Positions 42,520 through 52,725 of a DNA stretch of 64,000 nt are shown piece after piece (the stretch's first letter is position 1; the number at the start of each line of letters is the position of its first letter). A program made the position numbers and the translations under genes. The stretch is from an uncultured Bacteroidales bacterium (GTDB lineage: Bacteria; Bacteroidota; Bacteroidia; Bacteroidales; WCHB1-69): assembly GCA_900315705.1 (NCBI GenBank), contig ONAB01000010.1, positions 62,001 to 126,000 on the forward strand. The letters run 5' to 3'. A model generated the notes under the pieces. The model was not told where the DNA came from and searched no databases. It was given only the letters and a program-made list of their open reading frames with translations.

Positions 42520-42642
42520 TCGCACAACATCCTCACATACAACATTTAACGCTCCTTTTTAGGCCTTCGCAATGCCTCTTTTTGCCCGCACACCTACGGC
42601 GTGCGTCCGTTCGTGCGCGGGCATTCGTTTTCTACCGAGCCC

Positions 42643-42960
42643 TTCAGCCCTAACGGGCTGATTCGCGGAGGGAAGCCACAACCTCTGTCATAAGCAGACA
42701 CGCCCACTTAATTTCTTAACTTCTTAATTCCTTATTCTCATAACACCTTCAGCCCTAACGGGCTGAATCGCGGAGGGAAGCCACAACCTCTGCCACAAAC
42801 AGACACGCCCACTTAATTTCTTAACTTCTTAATTCCTTATTCTCATAACACCTTCAGCCCTAACGGGCTGAATCAGGGAGGGAAGCCACAACCTCTGTCA
42901 CAAGCTAATACGCCCACTTAGTTTCTTAATTTCTTAGTTACTTAGTTCCCCAGAGACGCG
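42643..42960. repeat. 105-bp tandem repeats with TTCAGCCC hairpins, right cluster
   Basis: Hairpins at 42643, 42748 and 42853 are exactly 105 bp apart. Each is followed by GGAGGGAAGCCACAACCTCTG and by TTTCTTAA-type octamers. The left cluster at 40352 carries the same unit, so the ORF6N gene plus this flank was duplicated as a block. No gene lies in 42520-43051. Confidence 0.85.
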
Positions 42961-42975
42961 ACAATGTCACGTCTC

Positions 42976-43004
42976 TACTGATCACTGCTCACTAATCACT
43001 GATT
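42976..43004. repeat. heptamer repeat (GATCACT type)
   Basis: Units GATCACT, GCTCACT, AATCACT, GATTCA; the same family as the array at 46463. Confidence 0.75.
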
Positions 43005-43017
43005 CAACAAAAATTCG

Positions 43018-43026
43018 TAACTTTGC
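43018..43026 (+). promoter_or_regulatory. -7 box before ettA
   Basis: TAACTTTGC 26 nt before the ATG at 43052. Confidence 0.6.
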
Positions 43027-43051
43027 GCCCTCATTACAAAAACACACCACA

Positions 43052-44731
<1,680 letters not shown>

Positions 44732-44739
44732 CCTAATCT

Positions 44740-44764
44740 GGATGGCGCTATATAAGCGCCATCC
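44740..44764. terminator. hairpin after ettA
   Basis: GGATGGCGCT and AGCGCCATCC pair perfectly around a short AT loop. No T-tract follows, so it may stabilise the 3' end rather than terminate. Confidence 0.5.
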
Positions 44765-44822
44765 CCAAGCCTCCTTTCCGCCAACGCCGTGACGCGCGGA
44801 GAGAGTTGAGGCATTACCAAAC

Positions 44823-44850
44823 AAAAAAGGCCACCTCGCGGGTGGCCTTC
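44823..44850 (-). terminator. rho-independent terminator of the ribosomal operon
   Basis: On the minus strand AAGGCCACC CGCGA GGTGGCCTT is followed by TTTT, 28 nt beyond the rplQ stop. Confidence 0.85.
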
Positions 44851-44877
44851 ATCATATCGTAATAAGGGTATTGCAAA

Positions 44878-45378
44878 TTATTCAGCGGCGGGAGCAGTCT
44901 CCTCAGCCGGGGTATCGACGGCAGCTTCAGCAACGGGCTCAGCGGCGGGAGCAGCGGATTTCTTGCTGCTACGACGGGTGCGCGTGCTCTTCTTCTTGCC
45001 AGACTCGACGGTGTAGGTCTCGTTGTAATCCACGAACTCGATCATACACATCTCAGCGTTGTCTCCCTTGCGGAAGCCAGTCTTGAGGATGCGGGTGTAA
45101 CCGCCGGGACGGTTAGCAACCTTCGGGGCGATCTCGCGGAAAAGTTCCGTGACGGCATACTTGTTATGCAGAAGAGCGAAAACCATACGTCTGGAGTGAG
45201 TGGTGTCGTTTTTGCTGCGGGTCACCATCGGCTCGACATATTTTCTCAACTCCTTGGCCTTGGCCAGGGTGGTGTTAATGCGCTTATGCATAATGAGGGA
45301 CGTAGCCATATTGGACAACATCGCTTTTCTATGGGCGTCCGTTCTTCCTAAGTGGTTGATTCTTTTAGCGTGTCTCAT
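44878..45378 (-). CDS. rplQ: 50S ribosomal protein L17 with Ala-rich tail
   Basis: Large-subunit protein near the exit-tunnel side. The first about 116 residues are canonical L17: [75 protein letters not shown]. The remaining about 50 residues are a low-complexity Lys/Ser then Ala/Glu/Pro tail ([20 protein letters not shown]), common in Bacteroidetes L17. It is the last gene of the operon and starts 5 nt after rpoA. Confidence 0.96.
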   Translation of the reverse strand: MRHAKRINHLGRTDAHRKAMLSNMATSLIMHKRINTTLAKAKELRKYVEPMVTRSKNDTTHSRRMVFALLHNKYAVTELFREIAPKVANRPGGYTRILKTGFRKGDNAEMCMIEFVDYNETYTVESGKKKSTRTRRSSKKSAAPAAEPVAEAAVDTPAEETAPAAE

Positions 45379-45383
45379 TGTTC

Positions 45384-46379
45384 TTAATCGTTATCTAAGT
45401 TATATTTTGAAATATTCATACCGAAATCCAAGCCTTTGGATTTCACCAGTTCCTCGAGTTCTGCGAGTGACTTCTTACCGAAGTTGCGGAATTTGAGGAG
45501 GTCGGTCTTGTGGATGGCCACCAGGTCACCGAGGGTCTCGATCTCAGCGGACTTCAAGCAGTTGATAGCACGGACGGAGAGGTCCATATCAATGAGCTTG
45601 GTCTTGAGGATCTGACGGATGAGCATAGAATCCTCGTCGTTGCTCTCCACGGTCTCGGTCTCCTCGGGAGCGTCGAGCGTGATCTTCTCGTCGGAGAAGA
45701 GTGCGAAGTGCTGGATGAGAATCTTGGCAGCTTCCTTGAGGGCCTCCTTGGGATGGATGGAACCGTCGGTCTCCACCTCGAGGATGAGTTTTTCGAAGTC
45801 AGTCTTCTGCTCCACACGGTAGGGCTCAATCACGTACTTGACGTTCTTGATGGGGGTGTGGATGGAGTCGAGCGCGATGACATCAATGCCCTCGTGCAGG
45901 GTGCGGTTGTCCTCAGCGGGCACATAGCCGCGGCCCTTGTCGATGGTGATGTCCATCGTCAGGATGACGGAGGGATCCATACGGCAGATGAGCTGCTCGG
46001 TGTTAAGCACCTGGAAGAAGTTGAGGAAGCGGTTCATATCGCCAGCCTTGAAAGTCTCCTGACCGGAGATGACGATCGTGGCCTTCTCAGCGTTGTTGTT
46101 CTCCACCTTGTTCTTGAAGCGGATCTGCTTGAGGTTCAGGACGATGTCGATAACATCTTCCATCACGCCAGGAATAGAGGAGAATTCCTGGGAGACGCCT
46201 TGGATCTTCAAGGACGTAATGGCATAGCCCTCCAAGGAGGAGAGCAGGACACGGCGCAGGGCGTTGCCGATGGTGACGCCGTAACCCTGTTGCAGAGGAC
46301 GAAATTCGAATAAGCCGCGAAAATCGTCGGCCTCGTTCATTATGACCTTATCGGGTTTTTGGAATGTTAAAATTGCCAT
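45384..46379 (-). CDS. rpoA: RNA polymerase alpha subunit
   Basis: Assembles the polymerase core and contacts activators through its C-terminal domain. The 331 residues show the N-terminal [44 protein letters not shown], and the C-terminal helix-hairpin-helix [45 protein letters not shown]. Length and order are normal. A 110-bp heptamer-bearing gap separates it from rpsD upstream, unusual inside this operon. Confidence 0.97.
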   Translation of the reverse strand: MAILTFQKPDKVIMNEADDFRGLFEFRPLQQGYGVTIGNALRRVLLSSLEGYAITSLKIQGVSQEFSSIPGVMEDVIDIVLNLKQIRFKNKVENNNAEKATIVISGQETFKAGDMNRFLNFFQVLNTEQLICRMDPSVILTMDITIDKGRGYVPAEDNRTLHEGIDVIALDSIHTPIKNVKYVIEPYRVEQKTDFEKLILEVETDGSIHPKEALKEAAKILIQHFALFSDEKITLDAPEETETVESNDEDSMLIRQILKTKLIDMDLSVRAINCLKSAEIETLGDLVAIHKTDLLKFRNFGKKSLAELEELVKSKGLDFGMNISKYNLDND

Positions 46380-46409
46380 TGTTTTGTGTTTTAATTTGTG
46401 ATCTGTAAT

Positions 46410-46495
46410 TAATGTGGTGTGAACTGTGAGCTGTGAACTGTGATCCGGTAAGGTTCTCTGTTCTGATCACTGTTCACTAATCACTGATCACTATT
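46410..46495. repeat. heptamer repeats inside the ribosomal operon (GTGAACT and GATCACT types)
   Basis: GTGAACT, GTGAGCT, GTGAACT, GTGATCC and then GATCACT, GTTCACT, AATCACT, GATCACT fill most of the rpsD-rpoA gap. Confidence 0.85.
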
Positions 46496-47096
46496 TGGAG
46501 TACAACTCGACGATTGCCTGCTCGTTGATAGTCTCAGGGATTTCCTCGCGCTGCGGGTACTGCATAAACTTACCGACCATCATATTGCCGTCCCATTCAA
46601 GCCAAGGATGATTCATAGCCTTGCCGTTGAGGGAGTTGGTGACAATTTCGAGGGCCTGGGAGCGTTCGCGGACCTCCACGGTGTCGCCGGGAACCAGCAG
46701 ACGGGAGGGGATGTTGCAGATTTGGCCGTTCACGGAGATGTGGCGGTGGCTGACGAGCTGACGGGCAGCGGCGCGGGAGGGCGCAATGTTCAGACGATAC
46801 ACCACATTGTCGAGGCGGGACTCGATGAGCTGCATCAAGTTCTGGCCGGTGACACCCTTACGGCTGGCGGCGAGACGGAAGATCTTACGGAACTGGCGCT
46901 CGAGGATGCCGTACGTGTATTTGGCTTTCTGCTTCTCCTGCAACTGCATACCGTACTCGGAGAGTTTGGAACGTCTTCTGGACTGACCGTGCTGACCGGG
47001 CGCGTAGTTGCGTCTTTCAAAATACTTGTCGGGACCGTAGATGGGTTCCTTGAATTTTCTAGCGATTTTGGTTTTGGGGCCTGTATATCTTGCCAT
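46491..47096 (-). CDS. rpsD: 30S ribosomal protein S4
   Basis: Primary 16S-binding protein of the small subunit. The 201 residues read [56 protein letters not shown], then the S4 RNA-binding domain [31 protein letters not shown]. The N-terminal zinc Cys residues seen in some S4 forms are absent, as usual in Bacteroidetes. It is followed by the repeat-bearing gap before rpoA. Confidence 0.97.
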   Translation of the reverse strand: MARYTGPKTKIARKFKEPIYGPDKYFERRNYAPGQHGQSRRRSKLSEYGMQLQEKQKAKYTYGILERQFRKIFRLAASRKGVTGQNLMQLIESRLDNVVYRLNIAPSRAAARQLVSHRHISVNGQICNIPSRLLVPGDTVEVRERSQALEIVTNSLNGKAMNHPWLEWDGNMMVGKFMQYPQREEIPETINEQAIVELYSK

Positions 47097-47137
47097 AATT
47101 CTAAATTTTCTATTGTTTAAACTGTTAAATTCTCAAA

Positions 47138-47527
47138 TTATACTCTTCTGTGCTTCGGAGGACGGCAGCCATTGTGCGGAAGCGGAGTCACGTCGGTGAT
47201 CTCCTCCACCATAATGCCCGTCGTGTTGATGGAGCGGATGGCGGATTCACGGCCTTGTCCGGGGCCCTTAACATAAACCTTCACCTTGCGCAAACCGAGA
47301 TCGTAAGCCACCTTGGCACAATCCTGGGCGACCATCTGGGCTGCGTACGGCGTGTTCTTCTTGGATCCTCTGTATCCCATCTTACCGGCGGAAGACCAGG
47401 AGATCACCTGCCCGTCGTTGTTGGTAAGGGAAACAATGACATTATTGAAAGAAGCATAGATGAATGCTTTACCGGAAGCATCGATTCTGACAACTTTCTT
47501 CTTGGATGTTTTTGTATTCTTTGCCAT
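47138..47527 (-). CDS. rpsK: 30S ribosomal protein S11
   Basis: Platform protein of the small subunit. The 129 residues include [60 protein letters not shown] and the conserved end [18 protein letters not shown]. It lies between rpsM and rpsD with short gaps (35 and 41 nt). Confidence 0.97.
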   Translation of the reverse strand: MAKNTKTSKKKVVRIDASGKAFIYASFNNVIVSLTNNDGQVISWSSAGKMGYRGSKKNTPYAAQMVAQDCAKVAYDLGLRKVKVYVKGPGQGRESAIRSINTTGIMVEEITDVTPLPHNGCRPPKHRRV

Positions 47528-47562
47528 AATTATATTTTTCTCTATCCGTAATTGATTAATAA

Positions 47563-47937
47563 CTACTTGGTCGCTTTCTTCTTGTTAGCAACAGTTTTCT
47601 TGCGGCCCTTACGAGTACGGGCGTTGTTCTTGGTGCTTTGACCACGCACCGGTAAACCCAAACGGTGACGAATGCCTCTGTAGCAACCGATATCCATCAA
47701 ACGTTTGATGTTCATCTGCTCTTCGGATCTGAGCGGTCCTTCCACCTTGAGTTCGTTAACCAATCCACGGATTACTGCCAACTCGTCGTCGTTCCATTCA
47801 TTTACCTTCTTTTCCCAGCTGATACCGGCTTTCGTCAGAATCTTTTGAGCAGTGCTCCGACCGATTCCGTAAATATAGGTCAAACCGATTTCGCCATGCT
47901 TGTTTTTCGGTAAATCAATACCTGCAATTCTTGCCAT
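47563..47937 (-). CDS. rpsM: 30S ribosomal protein S13
   Basis: Head protein contacting the P-site tRNA and subunit bridge. The 124 residues read [32 protein letters not shown], with the H2TH region, then [30 protein letters not shown]. Length and tail are normal. It follows rpmJ by 35 nt. Confidence 0.97.
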   Translation of the reverse strand: MARIAGIDLPKNKHGEIGLTYIYGIGRSTAQKILTKAGISWEKKVNEWNDDELAVIRGLVNELKVEGPLRSEEQMNIKRLMDIGCYRGIRHRLGLPVRGQSTKNNARTRKGRKKTVANKKKATK

Positions 47938-47972
47938 ATTACTTTATGATTTTATTGAGTTAATAATTATTT

Positions 47973-48089
47973 TTATCCTTGACGTTGTTTCATCTTGGGG
48001 TTCTTCTTGTTAATCACGTAAACCACTCCGTGGCGTTTCACCACGATACAGTCTTCTGATCTTTTCTTAACGGATGCTCTTACTTTCAT
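47973..48089 (-). CDS. rpmJ: 50S ribosomal protein L36, zinc-free form
   Basis: A 38-residue protein reading [21 protein letters not shown], with [17 protein letters not shown] at the end. It lacks most of the zinc ligands of the usual L36 (CxxC ... C ... H): the first Cys is Ser, the third is Asn and the His is Lys or Met. It is therefore the zinc-independent type. It sits between infA and rpsM, as in most bacteria. Confidence 0.95.
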   Translation of the reverse strand: MKVRASVKKRSEDCIVVKRHGVVYVINKKNPKMKQRQG

Positions 48090-48148
48090 TGTTCTATTTT
48101 TTATTTTATTGTTACTTATTAATTCTTGTTGTTTGTCTTGCGGACCGA

Positions 48149-48370
48149 TCACACCTTGTAGCGGAAGGTGATGCGGCCTTTGGTGAGGTCATAGGGTGAC
48201 ATAGCCACTTGCACTTTGTCGCCGGGCAGGATCTTGATGTAATGCAGACGCATCTTGCCGGAGAGGTGGGCGATGATCTCGTGCCCGCTTTCCAATTGCA
48301 CGCGGTAGAGCCCGTTTCCGAGCGCTTCCGTCACGATGCCGTCCAAATCGAATGATGATTGCTTAGCCAT
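48149..48370 (-). CDS. infA: translation initiation factor IF-1
   Basis: OB-fold factor that blocks the ribosomal A site during initiation. The 73 residues read [65 protein letters not shown], complete and canonical. It lies 12 nt downstream of map and 59 nt before rpmJ. Confidence 0.97.
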   Translation of the reverse strand: MAKQSSFDLDGIVTEALGNGLYRVQLESGHEIIAHLSGKMRLHYIKILPGDKVQVAMSPYDLTKGRITFRYKV

Positions 48371-48382
48371 ATTGTGGTGTTT

Positions 48383-49186
48383 TTAATAGAGTTCTGTCGT
48401 GCCTATGACTTCGCCGATAAGCTTGTAGGTCGATATGACCTCTGTGCCTTTGTCGGTGATGATCATTTGATGTTCGTAGTGTGCCGCGGGCTTGTGGTCC
48501 TGGGTGCGAATGGTCCAGCCGTCCTTTTCCATATAGATCTTGCGCGATCCGAGGGTGATCATCGGCTCGATGCAGATGCACATTCCCGGCTGCAGGCGGT
48601 CGCCCGTGTGAGGGCGTCCGTAGTTGGTGATGTCGGGGCGCTCGTGCATATCGCGGCCGATGCCGTGGCCACAAAGCTCGCGTACTACGCCGTAATTGAA
48701 CTGTCCCACATAGGACTCCACCGTGTGGCCGATGTCGCCCACCGTGTTGCCCGACTTGGCAACCTTGATGGCCTCCATCAGGGACTCCTTGGTGCGCTCC
48801 AGCAGGAGGCGCGTCTCCTCGGAAATCTCGCCGACGGCGAAGGTGTAGGCGAAGTCGCCGTGGAAGCCATTCAGCAGGGCACCGCAATCGACGGAGATGA
48901 TGTCACCGTCCTTGAGCACATCGCCCTGTTTGGGAATGCCGTGCACCACGACGTCATTGACGGAGAGGCAGAGAGAGGCGGGATAACCCTCGTAACCCTT
49001 GAAGGAGGGAACGGCGTGATGGTCGCGGATGCAGGTCTCACCAATCTGGTCAAGGTACAGCAAGGGCACGCCCGGCTGTATGTGCTTGGCCACTTCGGCG
49101 AGCGTGACAGCCACGACGTGTGCGCTCTGTCTCAGCTTCTCGAAGTCCTCTTCGCTTTTATATTTGATCCTACGGAACATTGTCAT
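48383..49186 (-). CDS. map: methionine aminopeptidase type I
   Basis: Removes N-terminal Met from nascent proteins. The 267 residues contain SLCLSVNDVVVHGIPKQ, GDIISVDCGALLNGFHGDFAYTFAVG (metal Asp pair), CGHGIGRDMHERPDITNYG (metal His), CICIEPMITLG and the final ETTELY-like end (here GEVIGTTELY). Metal ligands are intact. It lies 6 nt after secY, in the usual Bacteroidetes order. Confidence 0.96.
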   Translation of the reverse strand: MTMFRRIKYKSEEDFEKLRQSAHVVAVTLAEVAKHIQPGVPLLYLDQIGETCIRDHHAVPSFKGYEGYPASLCLSVNDVVVHGIPKQGDVLKDGDIISVDCGALLNGFHGDFAYTFAVGEISEETRLLLERTKESLMEAIKVAKSGNTVGDIGHTVESYVGQFNYGVVRELCGHGIGRDMHERPDITNYGRPHTGDRLQPGMCICIEPMITLGSRKIYMEKDGWTIRTQDHKPAAHYEHQMIITDKGTEVISTYKLIGEVIGTTELY

Positions 49187-49192
49187 TATTGA

Positions 49193-50551
49193 TTATCCTC
49201 CGTAAACGCCGCCCATACGGCCTTTGATTCTACCGGATTTGGTCAAACCGTCGTAATGTCTCATCAGCAGGTGGCTCTCGATCTGCTGGAGGGTGTCGAG
49301 CACAACGCCCACCATAATGAGCAGGGATGTGCCGCCGAAGAACTGTGCGAACTGCTGGTTCACGCCGAAGTGGCGGACGATGGCAGGCAGCACGGCCACG
49401 ATACCCAAGAAGATGGAACCGGGCAGGGTGATACGGGACATAATCGTGTCGATCAGCTCAGCGGTCTGCTTGCCGGGCTTGGTGCCGGGGATGAAGCCGC
49501 CGTTCTTCTTCAGGTCTTCCGCAATCTGCTGCGGGTTGATGGTGATGGCCGTGTAGAAGTAGGTGAAGGCGACGATGAGCAGGAAGAACACTACGTTATA
49601 GCCGAGACGGTTATAGTCGATGAAGCTGCTCCAGAAGCCGGAGGTGGTCTCCGTGGAGATGTTGACGAAGGTCAAGGGGATGAACATAATAGCCTGGGCG
49701 AAGATGATAGGCATCACGCCGGCAGCGTTGACCTTGAGGGGAAGATAGTTGCGGACACCGCCGTACTGCTTGTTGCCGACCACGCGCTTGGCGTATTGGA
49801 CGGGCACGCGGCGGGTGCCTTGCACGAGCATAATGCAGACGCCGATGATGACCATCATCAGGACGAGCTCGATGATGAAGATGATCGGGCCACCGTTCAT
49901 CTCGCTGATACGAGCCACGAACTCAGCCTTGAGGGCGTAGGGCAGACGGGCGATGATACCGATCATAATGATCATAGAGATACCGTTGCCGATGCCGTTG
50001 TCAGTGATTCTCTCACCGAGCCACATAATGAAGAGGGTGGCGGAGATGAGGAGGATGAAGGCGGAGATAGCGAACGCCGAGAAGCCGAGGATGCGGGTAG
50101 AGAGCATCGAGGGGGCGATGGCGCCGGGGAACTGGTTGGTGAGCTGAGCGATATAGGCAGGAGCCTGGATGGCCAGCACGAGCACCGTCAGATAACGGGT
50201 GATCTGGTTGATTTTCTTACGGCCGCTTTCGCCTTCCTTCTGGAGACGCTGGAAATAGGGCACCGCAAGCGTCATCAATTGGACGATAATGGATGCGGAG
50301 ATGTACGGCATAATACCCAACGCGAAGATGGAGGCGTTGGAGAAGGCGCCGCCGGAGAAGAGGTCGAGCATACCGAGCAGACCCTTCTGGGCCGCGCTGG
50401 TGAACGCGGAGAGGCCGCCGGGGTTGATACCCGGGAGCACCACGTGCGCACCAAAACGGTATATCAGGATGATGAAGAGCGTGTAGAGGATTCTCTTTCT
50501 CAGGTCTTCAATCCTGAAAATGTTTTTTATAGTTTCGATGAATTTTTTCAT
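49193..50551 (-). CDS. secY: preprotein translocase subunit SecY
   Basis: Ten-helix channel of the Sec translocon in the inner membrane. The 452 residues read KNIFRIEDLRKRILYTLFIILIYRFGAHVVLPGI, LLGMLDLFSGGAFSNASIFALGIMPYISASIIVQL, PYFQRLQKEGESGRKKINQITRYLT (C-ring), SYLPLKVNAAGVMPIIFA-like (here NYLPLKVNAAGVMPIIFA) and KNGGFIPGTKPGKQT. Complete. Between rplO and map. Confidence 0.97.
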   Translation of the reverse strand: MKKFIETIKNIFRIEDLRKRILYTLFIILIYRFGAHVVLPGINPGGLSAFTSAAQKGLLGMLDLFSGGAFSNASIFALGIMPYISASIIVQLMTLAVPYFQRLQKEGESGRKKINQITRYLTVLVLAIQAPAYIAQLTNQFPGAIAPSMLSTRILGFSAFAISAFILLISATLFIMWLGERITDNGIGNGISMIIMIGIIARLPYALKAEFVARISEMNGGPIIFIIELVLMMVIIGVCIMLVQGTRRVPVQYAKRVVGNKQYGGVRNYLPLKVNAAGVMPIIFAQAIMFIPLTFVNISTETTSGFWSSFIDYNRLGYNVVFFLLIVAFTYFYTAITINPQQIAEDLKKNGGFIPGTKPGKQTAELIDTIMSRITLPGSIFLGIVAVLPAIVRHFGVNQQFAQFFGGTSLLIMVGVVLDTLQQIESHLLMRHYDGLTKSGRIKGRMGGVYGG

Positions 50552-50576
50552 TGCAGACGAAAGGTTAAATTAGAAA

Positions 50577-51047
50577 TTATTCTGCCGGGGTCTCGGCGGG
50601 AGCGTTGAGAAGGGTGACGGTGCCGCCCACTTTCTCGATGGCCTCCTTGGCCTTGGCGGAGAACTTGTCAGCCGTCACGTTGACCTTGGACGTGAGCTCG
50701 CCCTTGGCGAGAATGGCGATAAGGTCTCTCTTCTTGGCAAGGCCGTTGTTGACCAGCACCTCGAGGTTGATGTCGGTGATGTTCTTCTCGGCCAGCTTCT
50801 GCAGCGTGCTCACGTTGATGGCGTTGTATTCCACGCGGTTGATGTTCTTGAAACCTCTCTTGGGCAGGATACGGTAGATAGGCATCTGACCGCCTTCGAA
50901 ACCGATCTTGCGGCTGTAGCCGGAACGGGACTGAGCGCCCTTGTTACCACGGGTGGAAGTGCCGCCCTTGCCGGAGCCCTGGCCTCTACCGATTCTTCTT
51001 TCTCTATGTGTTGACTTTTCTGCTGGTTTTAAGTTGTGTAAATTCAT
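50577..51047 (-). CDS. rplO: 50S ribosomal protein L15
   Basis: Large-subunit assembly protein. The 156 residues begin MNLHNLKPAEKSTHRERRIG, then GQGSGKGGTSTRGNKGAQSRSG, GFEGGQMPIYRILPKRGFKN, and end in a short Ala/Pro/Glu tail. The pattern is that of L15. It lies 37 nt after rpmD and 25 nt before secY. Confidence 0.97.
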   Translation of the reverse strand: MNLHNLKPAEKSTHRERRIGRGQGSGKGGTSTRGNKGAQSRSGYSRKIGFEGGQMPIYRILPKRGFKNINRVEYNAINVSTLQKLAEKNITDINLEVLVNNGLAKKRDLIAILAKGELTSKVNVTADKFSAKAKEAIEKVGGTVTLLNAPAETPAE

Positions 51048-51084
51048 TCTTTCTATAATTTCAATAGGTTATTAATCTGGTTTA

Positions 51085-51264
51085 TTACTCTTCCGTCACA
51101 GAAACGAGATGTTTGACGGAGTCCACGATACCGAGGATTTGCGGCGTGGCCTCGTGTTCAACGGTTTGGTGCATTTTGCGCAAACCTAATGCTTCTAAGG
51201 ATCTTTTCTGGCGGACAGGTCTGTCAACCGAACTCTTGACTTGTGTAATTTTAATCTTTTTCAT
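51085..51264 (-). CDS. rpmD: 50S ribosomal protein L30
   Basis: A 59-residue protein reading MKKIKITQVKSSVDRPVRQK, then SLEALGLRKMHQTVEHEATPQILGIVDSVKHLVSV, a full L30. It is the first gene of this operon. In most bacteria rpmD directly follows rpsE, but here 340 bp of non-coding DNA lie upstream, so the spc operon is split at this point. Confidence 0.95.
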   Translation of the reverse strand: MKKIKITQVKSSVDRPVRQKRSLEALGLRKMHQTVEHEATPQILGIVDSVKHLVSVTEE

Positions 51265-51609
51265 TCCCTACAAAATTTTGTTGTTTATTACTTTTATTGT
51301 TTATATCAAAAAAAAATAGCGCACTTTTCGGAGGAAAATGCCACTATTCTATCATTCGTAACTATAAGAAAACCCATCTCACAAATCCTTCCCTATTTCA
51401 ATACAGTCCGTGAAATCAAGTAGTTACAGCCTTGCCTTCATCTTTGGCAAACGCTTTTGCATTTCACTTCAAAAAAGCGTGCAAAAATACACTTTTTTCT
51501 TTATGAACAATATGTTGATAAATTTTTTTTCAACAATGATTTAAGACTGAAGACCGAAGACCGAAGACTTAAGACTTTTTCTCCATTCTCCATTCTCCAT
51601 TCTCAATTC
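51265..51609. other. leader and spacer upstream of rpmD
   Basis: No gene. It holds the leader of the ribosomal operon (about 210 nt from the -7 box at 51481 to rpmD) and, at 51544-51609, heptamer repeats. Short AT-rich open frames are not convincing. No rpsE is present. Confidence 0.6.
51481..51489 (-). promoter_or_regulatory. -7 box for the ribosomal operon
   Basis: The minus strand reads TATTTTTGC about 215 nt before rpmD. The long leader could hold a regulatory RNA structure. Confidence 0.5.
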
Positions 51610-51630
51610 TCAATTCTCCACTCTCAACCT
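51544..51630. repeat. heptamer repeats (GAAGACC and TTCTCCA types)
   Basis: GAAGACC/TAAGACT units are followed by TTCTCCA/TTCTCAA units. The second array supplies the C-terminal codons (RLRVEN) of the DUF5618 gene at 51610. Confidence 0.85.
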
Positions 51631-52002
51631 CGCGCAGCGGTCGATGATAGTATTGGCCCACTCGAAACCCTCGTCGCAGCTTCTTTTGCTTCGCGCGCCA
51701 TCATAGCCCATAGACAAATGCATTATATTGTAACCGGCAAGAATGGCGGCCAGCAGTTTTCGGTCGCGTTGGCCGGCAGCCTCCTTGTATTTCTCGATGG
51801 AGGGGCGGCCTTTGCCCTTGCGCACATCCAGCACCGCGTCTAGAGCCACAAGACACCCGTTCCAGAGAATATTGCCTGCGGTTTTGACATACTTATTGTC
51901 CATATAAATTTTCAGTTCAGGATCGTAATCGGCCTTTTGGATGGTCTCTTCCGCATTGGCCACATAGCGGCGAGCCTCTTCAATGGGATTTTTCTTTTCC
52001 AT
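51610..52002 (-). CDS. DUF5618 family protein 1
   Basis: Helical cytosolic protein of unknown function. The 130 residues read MEKKNPIEEARRYVANAEET, VKTAGNILWNGCLVALDAVLDVRKGKGRPSIEKYKEAAGQRD, YNIMHLSMGYDG and DEGFEWANTIIDRCA, the DUF5618 pattern of Bacteroidales. Its neighbour at 52147 is a paralogue. The -7 box TATTTTTGC (minus strand) lies at 52025-52033. The last six residues come from a heptamer repeat. Confidence 0.75.
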   Translation of the reverse strand: MEKKNPIEEARRYVANAEETIQKADYDPELKIYMDNKYVKTAGNILWNGCLVALDAVLDVRKGKGRPSIEKYKEAAGQRDRKLLAAILAGYNIMHLSMGYDGARSKRSCDEGFEWANTIIDRCARLRVEN

Positions 52003-52024
52003 AGTTCAATGTGTTTAAGTCATT

Positions 52025-52033
52025 GCAAAAATA
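52025..52033 (-). promoter_or_regulatory. -7 box, DUF5618 gene 1
   Basis: TATTTTTGC on the minus strand. About 90 bp around it are nearly identical to the region at 52549-52640. Confidence 0.55.
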
Positions 52034-52146
52034 CGAGATTTTTTATTATTTTCAATATTCTTCAAAAATTTTATATTGCAGTGAAGATACGATAATTACG
52101 TAGAACATCAATCTTAGATCAGTAATCACGGATCACCGACCTTCCA

Positions 52147-52548
52147 TCACGCGCTCGCGTGGGCAGGCATCATCATCGCGCAGCGGTCAATGATGTCGCG
52201 GGCGTTGGCGAAGCCGGCATCGCAGACTCGTTTGTCCTTGTTGCCATCATAGCCCATAGACAGGTGCATAGTGTCATAACCTATGTTCACAGAATTAAGC
52301 AGCTTGCGGTCACGCTTGCCAGCGGCCTCCCTGTACTTCTCGATAGATGGCCGGCCTTTGCCCTTGCGGACGTGCAGGAGTGCGTCAAGGGCAATCAAGC
52401 AACCCTTCCAAAGAACATCTCCAGCCGTCTTGATGTATTTGCTATCAGTATAACTCTTCAGTTCAGGGTCGTATTCAGCTTTCTTGATGATTTCTTCCGC
52501 GTTAGCCACATAGCGGCGAGCCTCTTCAATGGGATTTTCCTTTTCCAT
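52147..52548 (-). CDS. DUF5618 family protein 2
   Basis: The 133-residue paralogue of the gene at 51610, sharing MEKxNPIEEARRYVANAEE, VRKGKGRPSIEKYxEAAG and MHLSMGYDG. It differs in the C-terminus (AMMMPAHASA) and does not end in a repeat. Its promoter region (52549-52640) is almost the same as that of gene 1, showing that gene and control region were duplicated together. Confidence 0.75.
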   Translation of the reverse strand: MEKENPIEEARRYVANAEEIIKKAEYDPELKSYTDSKYIKTAGDVLWKGCLIALDALLHVRKGKGRPSIEKYREAAGKRDRKLLNSVNIGYDTMHLSMGYDGNKDKRVCDAGFANARDIIDRCAMMMPAHASA

Positions 52549-52570
52549 AGTTCAATGTGTTTAAGTCGCT

Positions 52571-52579
52571 GCAAAAATA
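52571..52579 (-). promoter_or_regulatory. -7 box, DUF5618 gene 2
   Basis: TATTTTTGC on the minus strand, 23 nt before the ATG. Confidence 0.55.
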
Positions 52580-52725
52580 CGAGATTTTTTATTATTTTCA
52601 ATATTCTTTAAAAATTTTATATTGCAGTGAAGATACGATGATTACGCAAAACCTCAATCTTCGGTTTAACTAATAATTGTTAACTGCGTAATTGGGTTTA
52701 GTAAAAATTTTCATTTTGGGCACAA

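Noticed and set aside
49256..50608. 450-codon plus-strand frame opposite secY
   Set aside because: Antisense shadow; Asp/Glu/His-rich and no domain.
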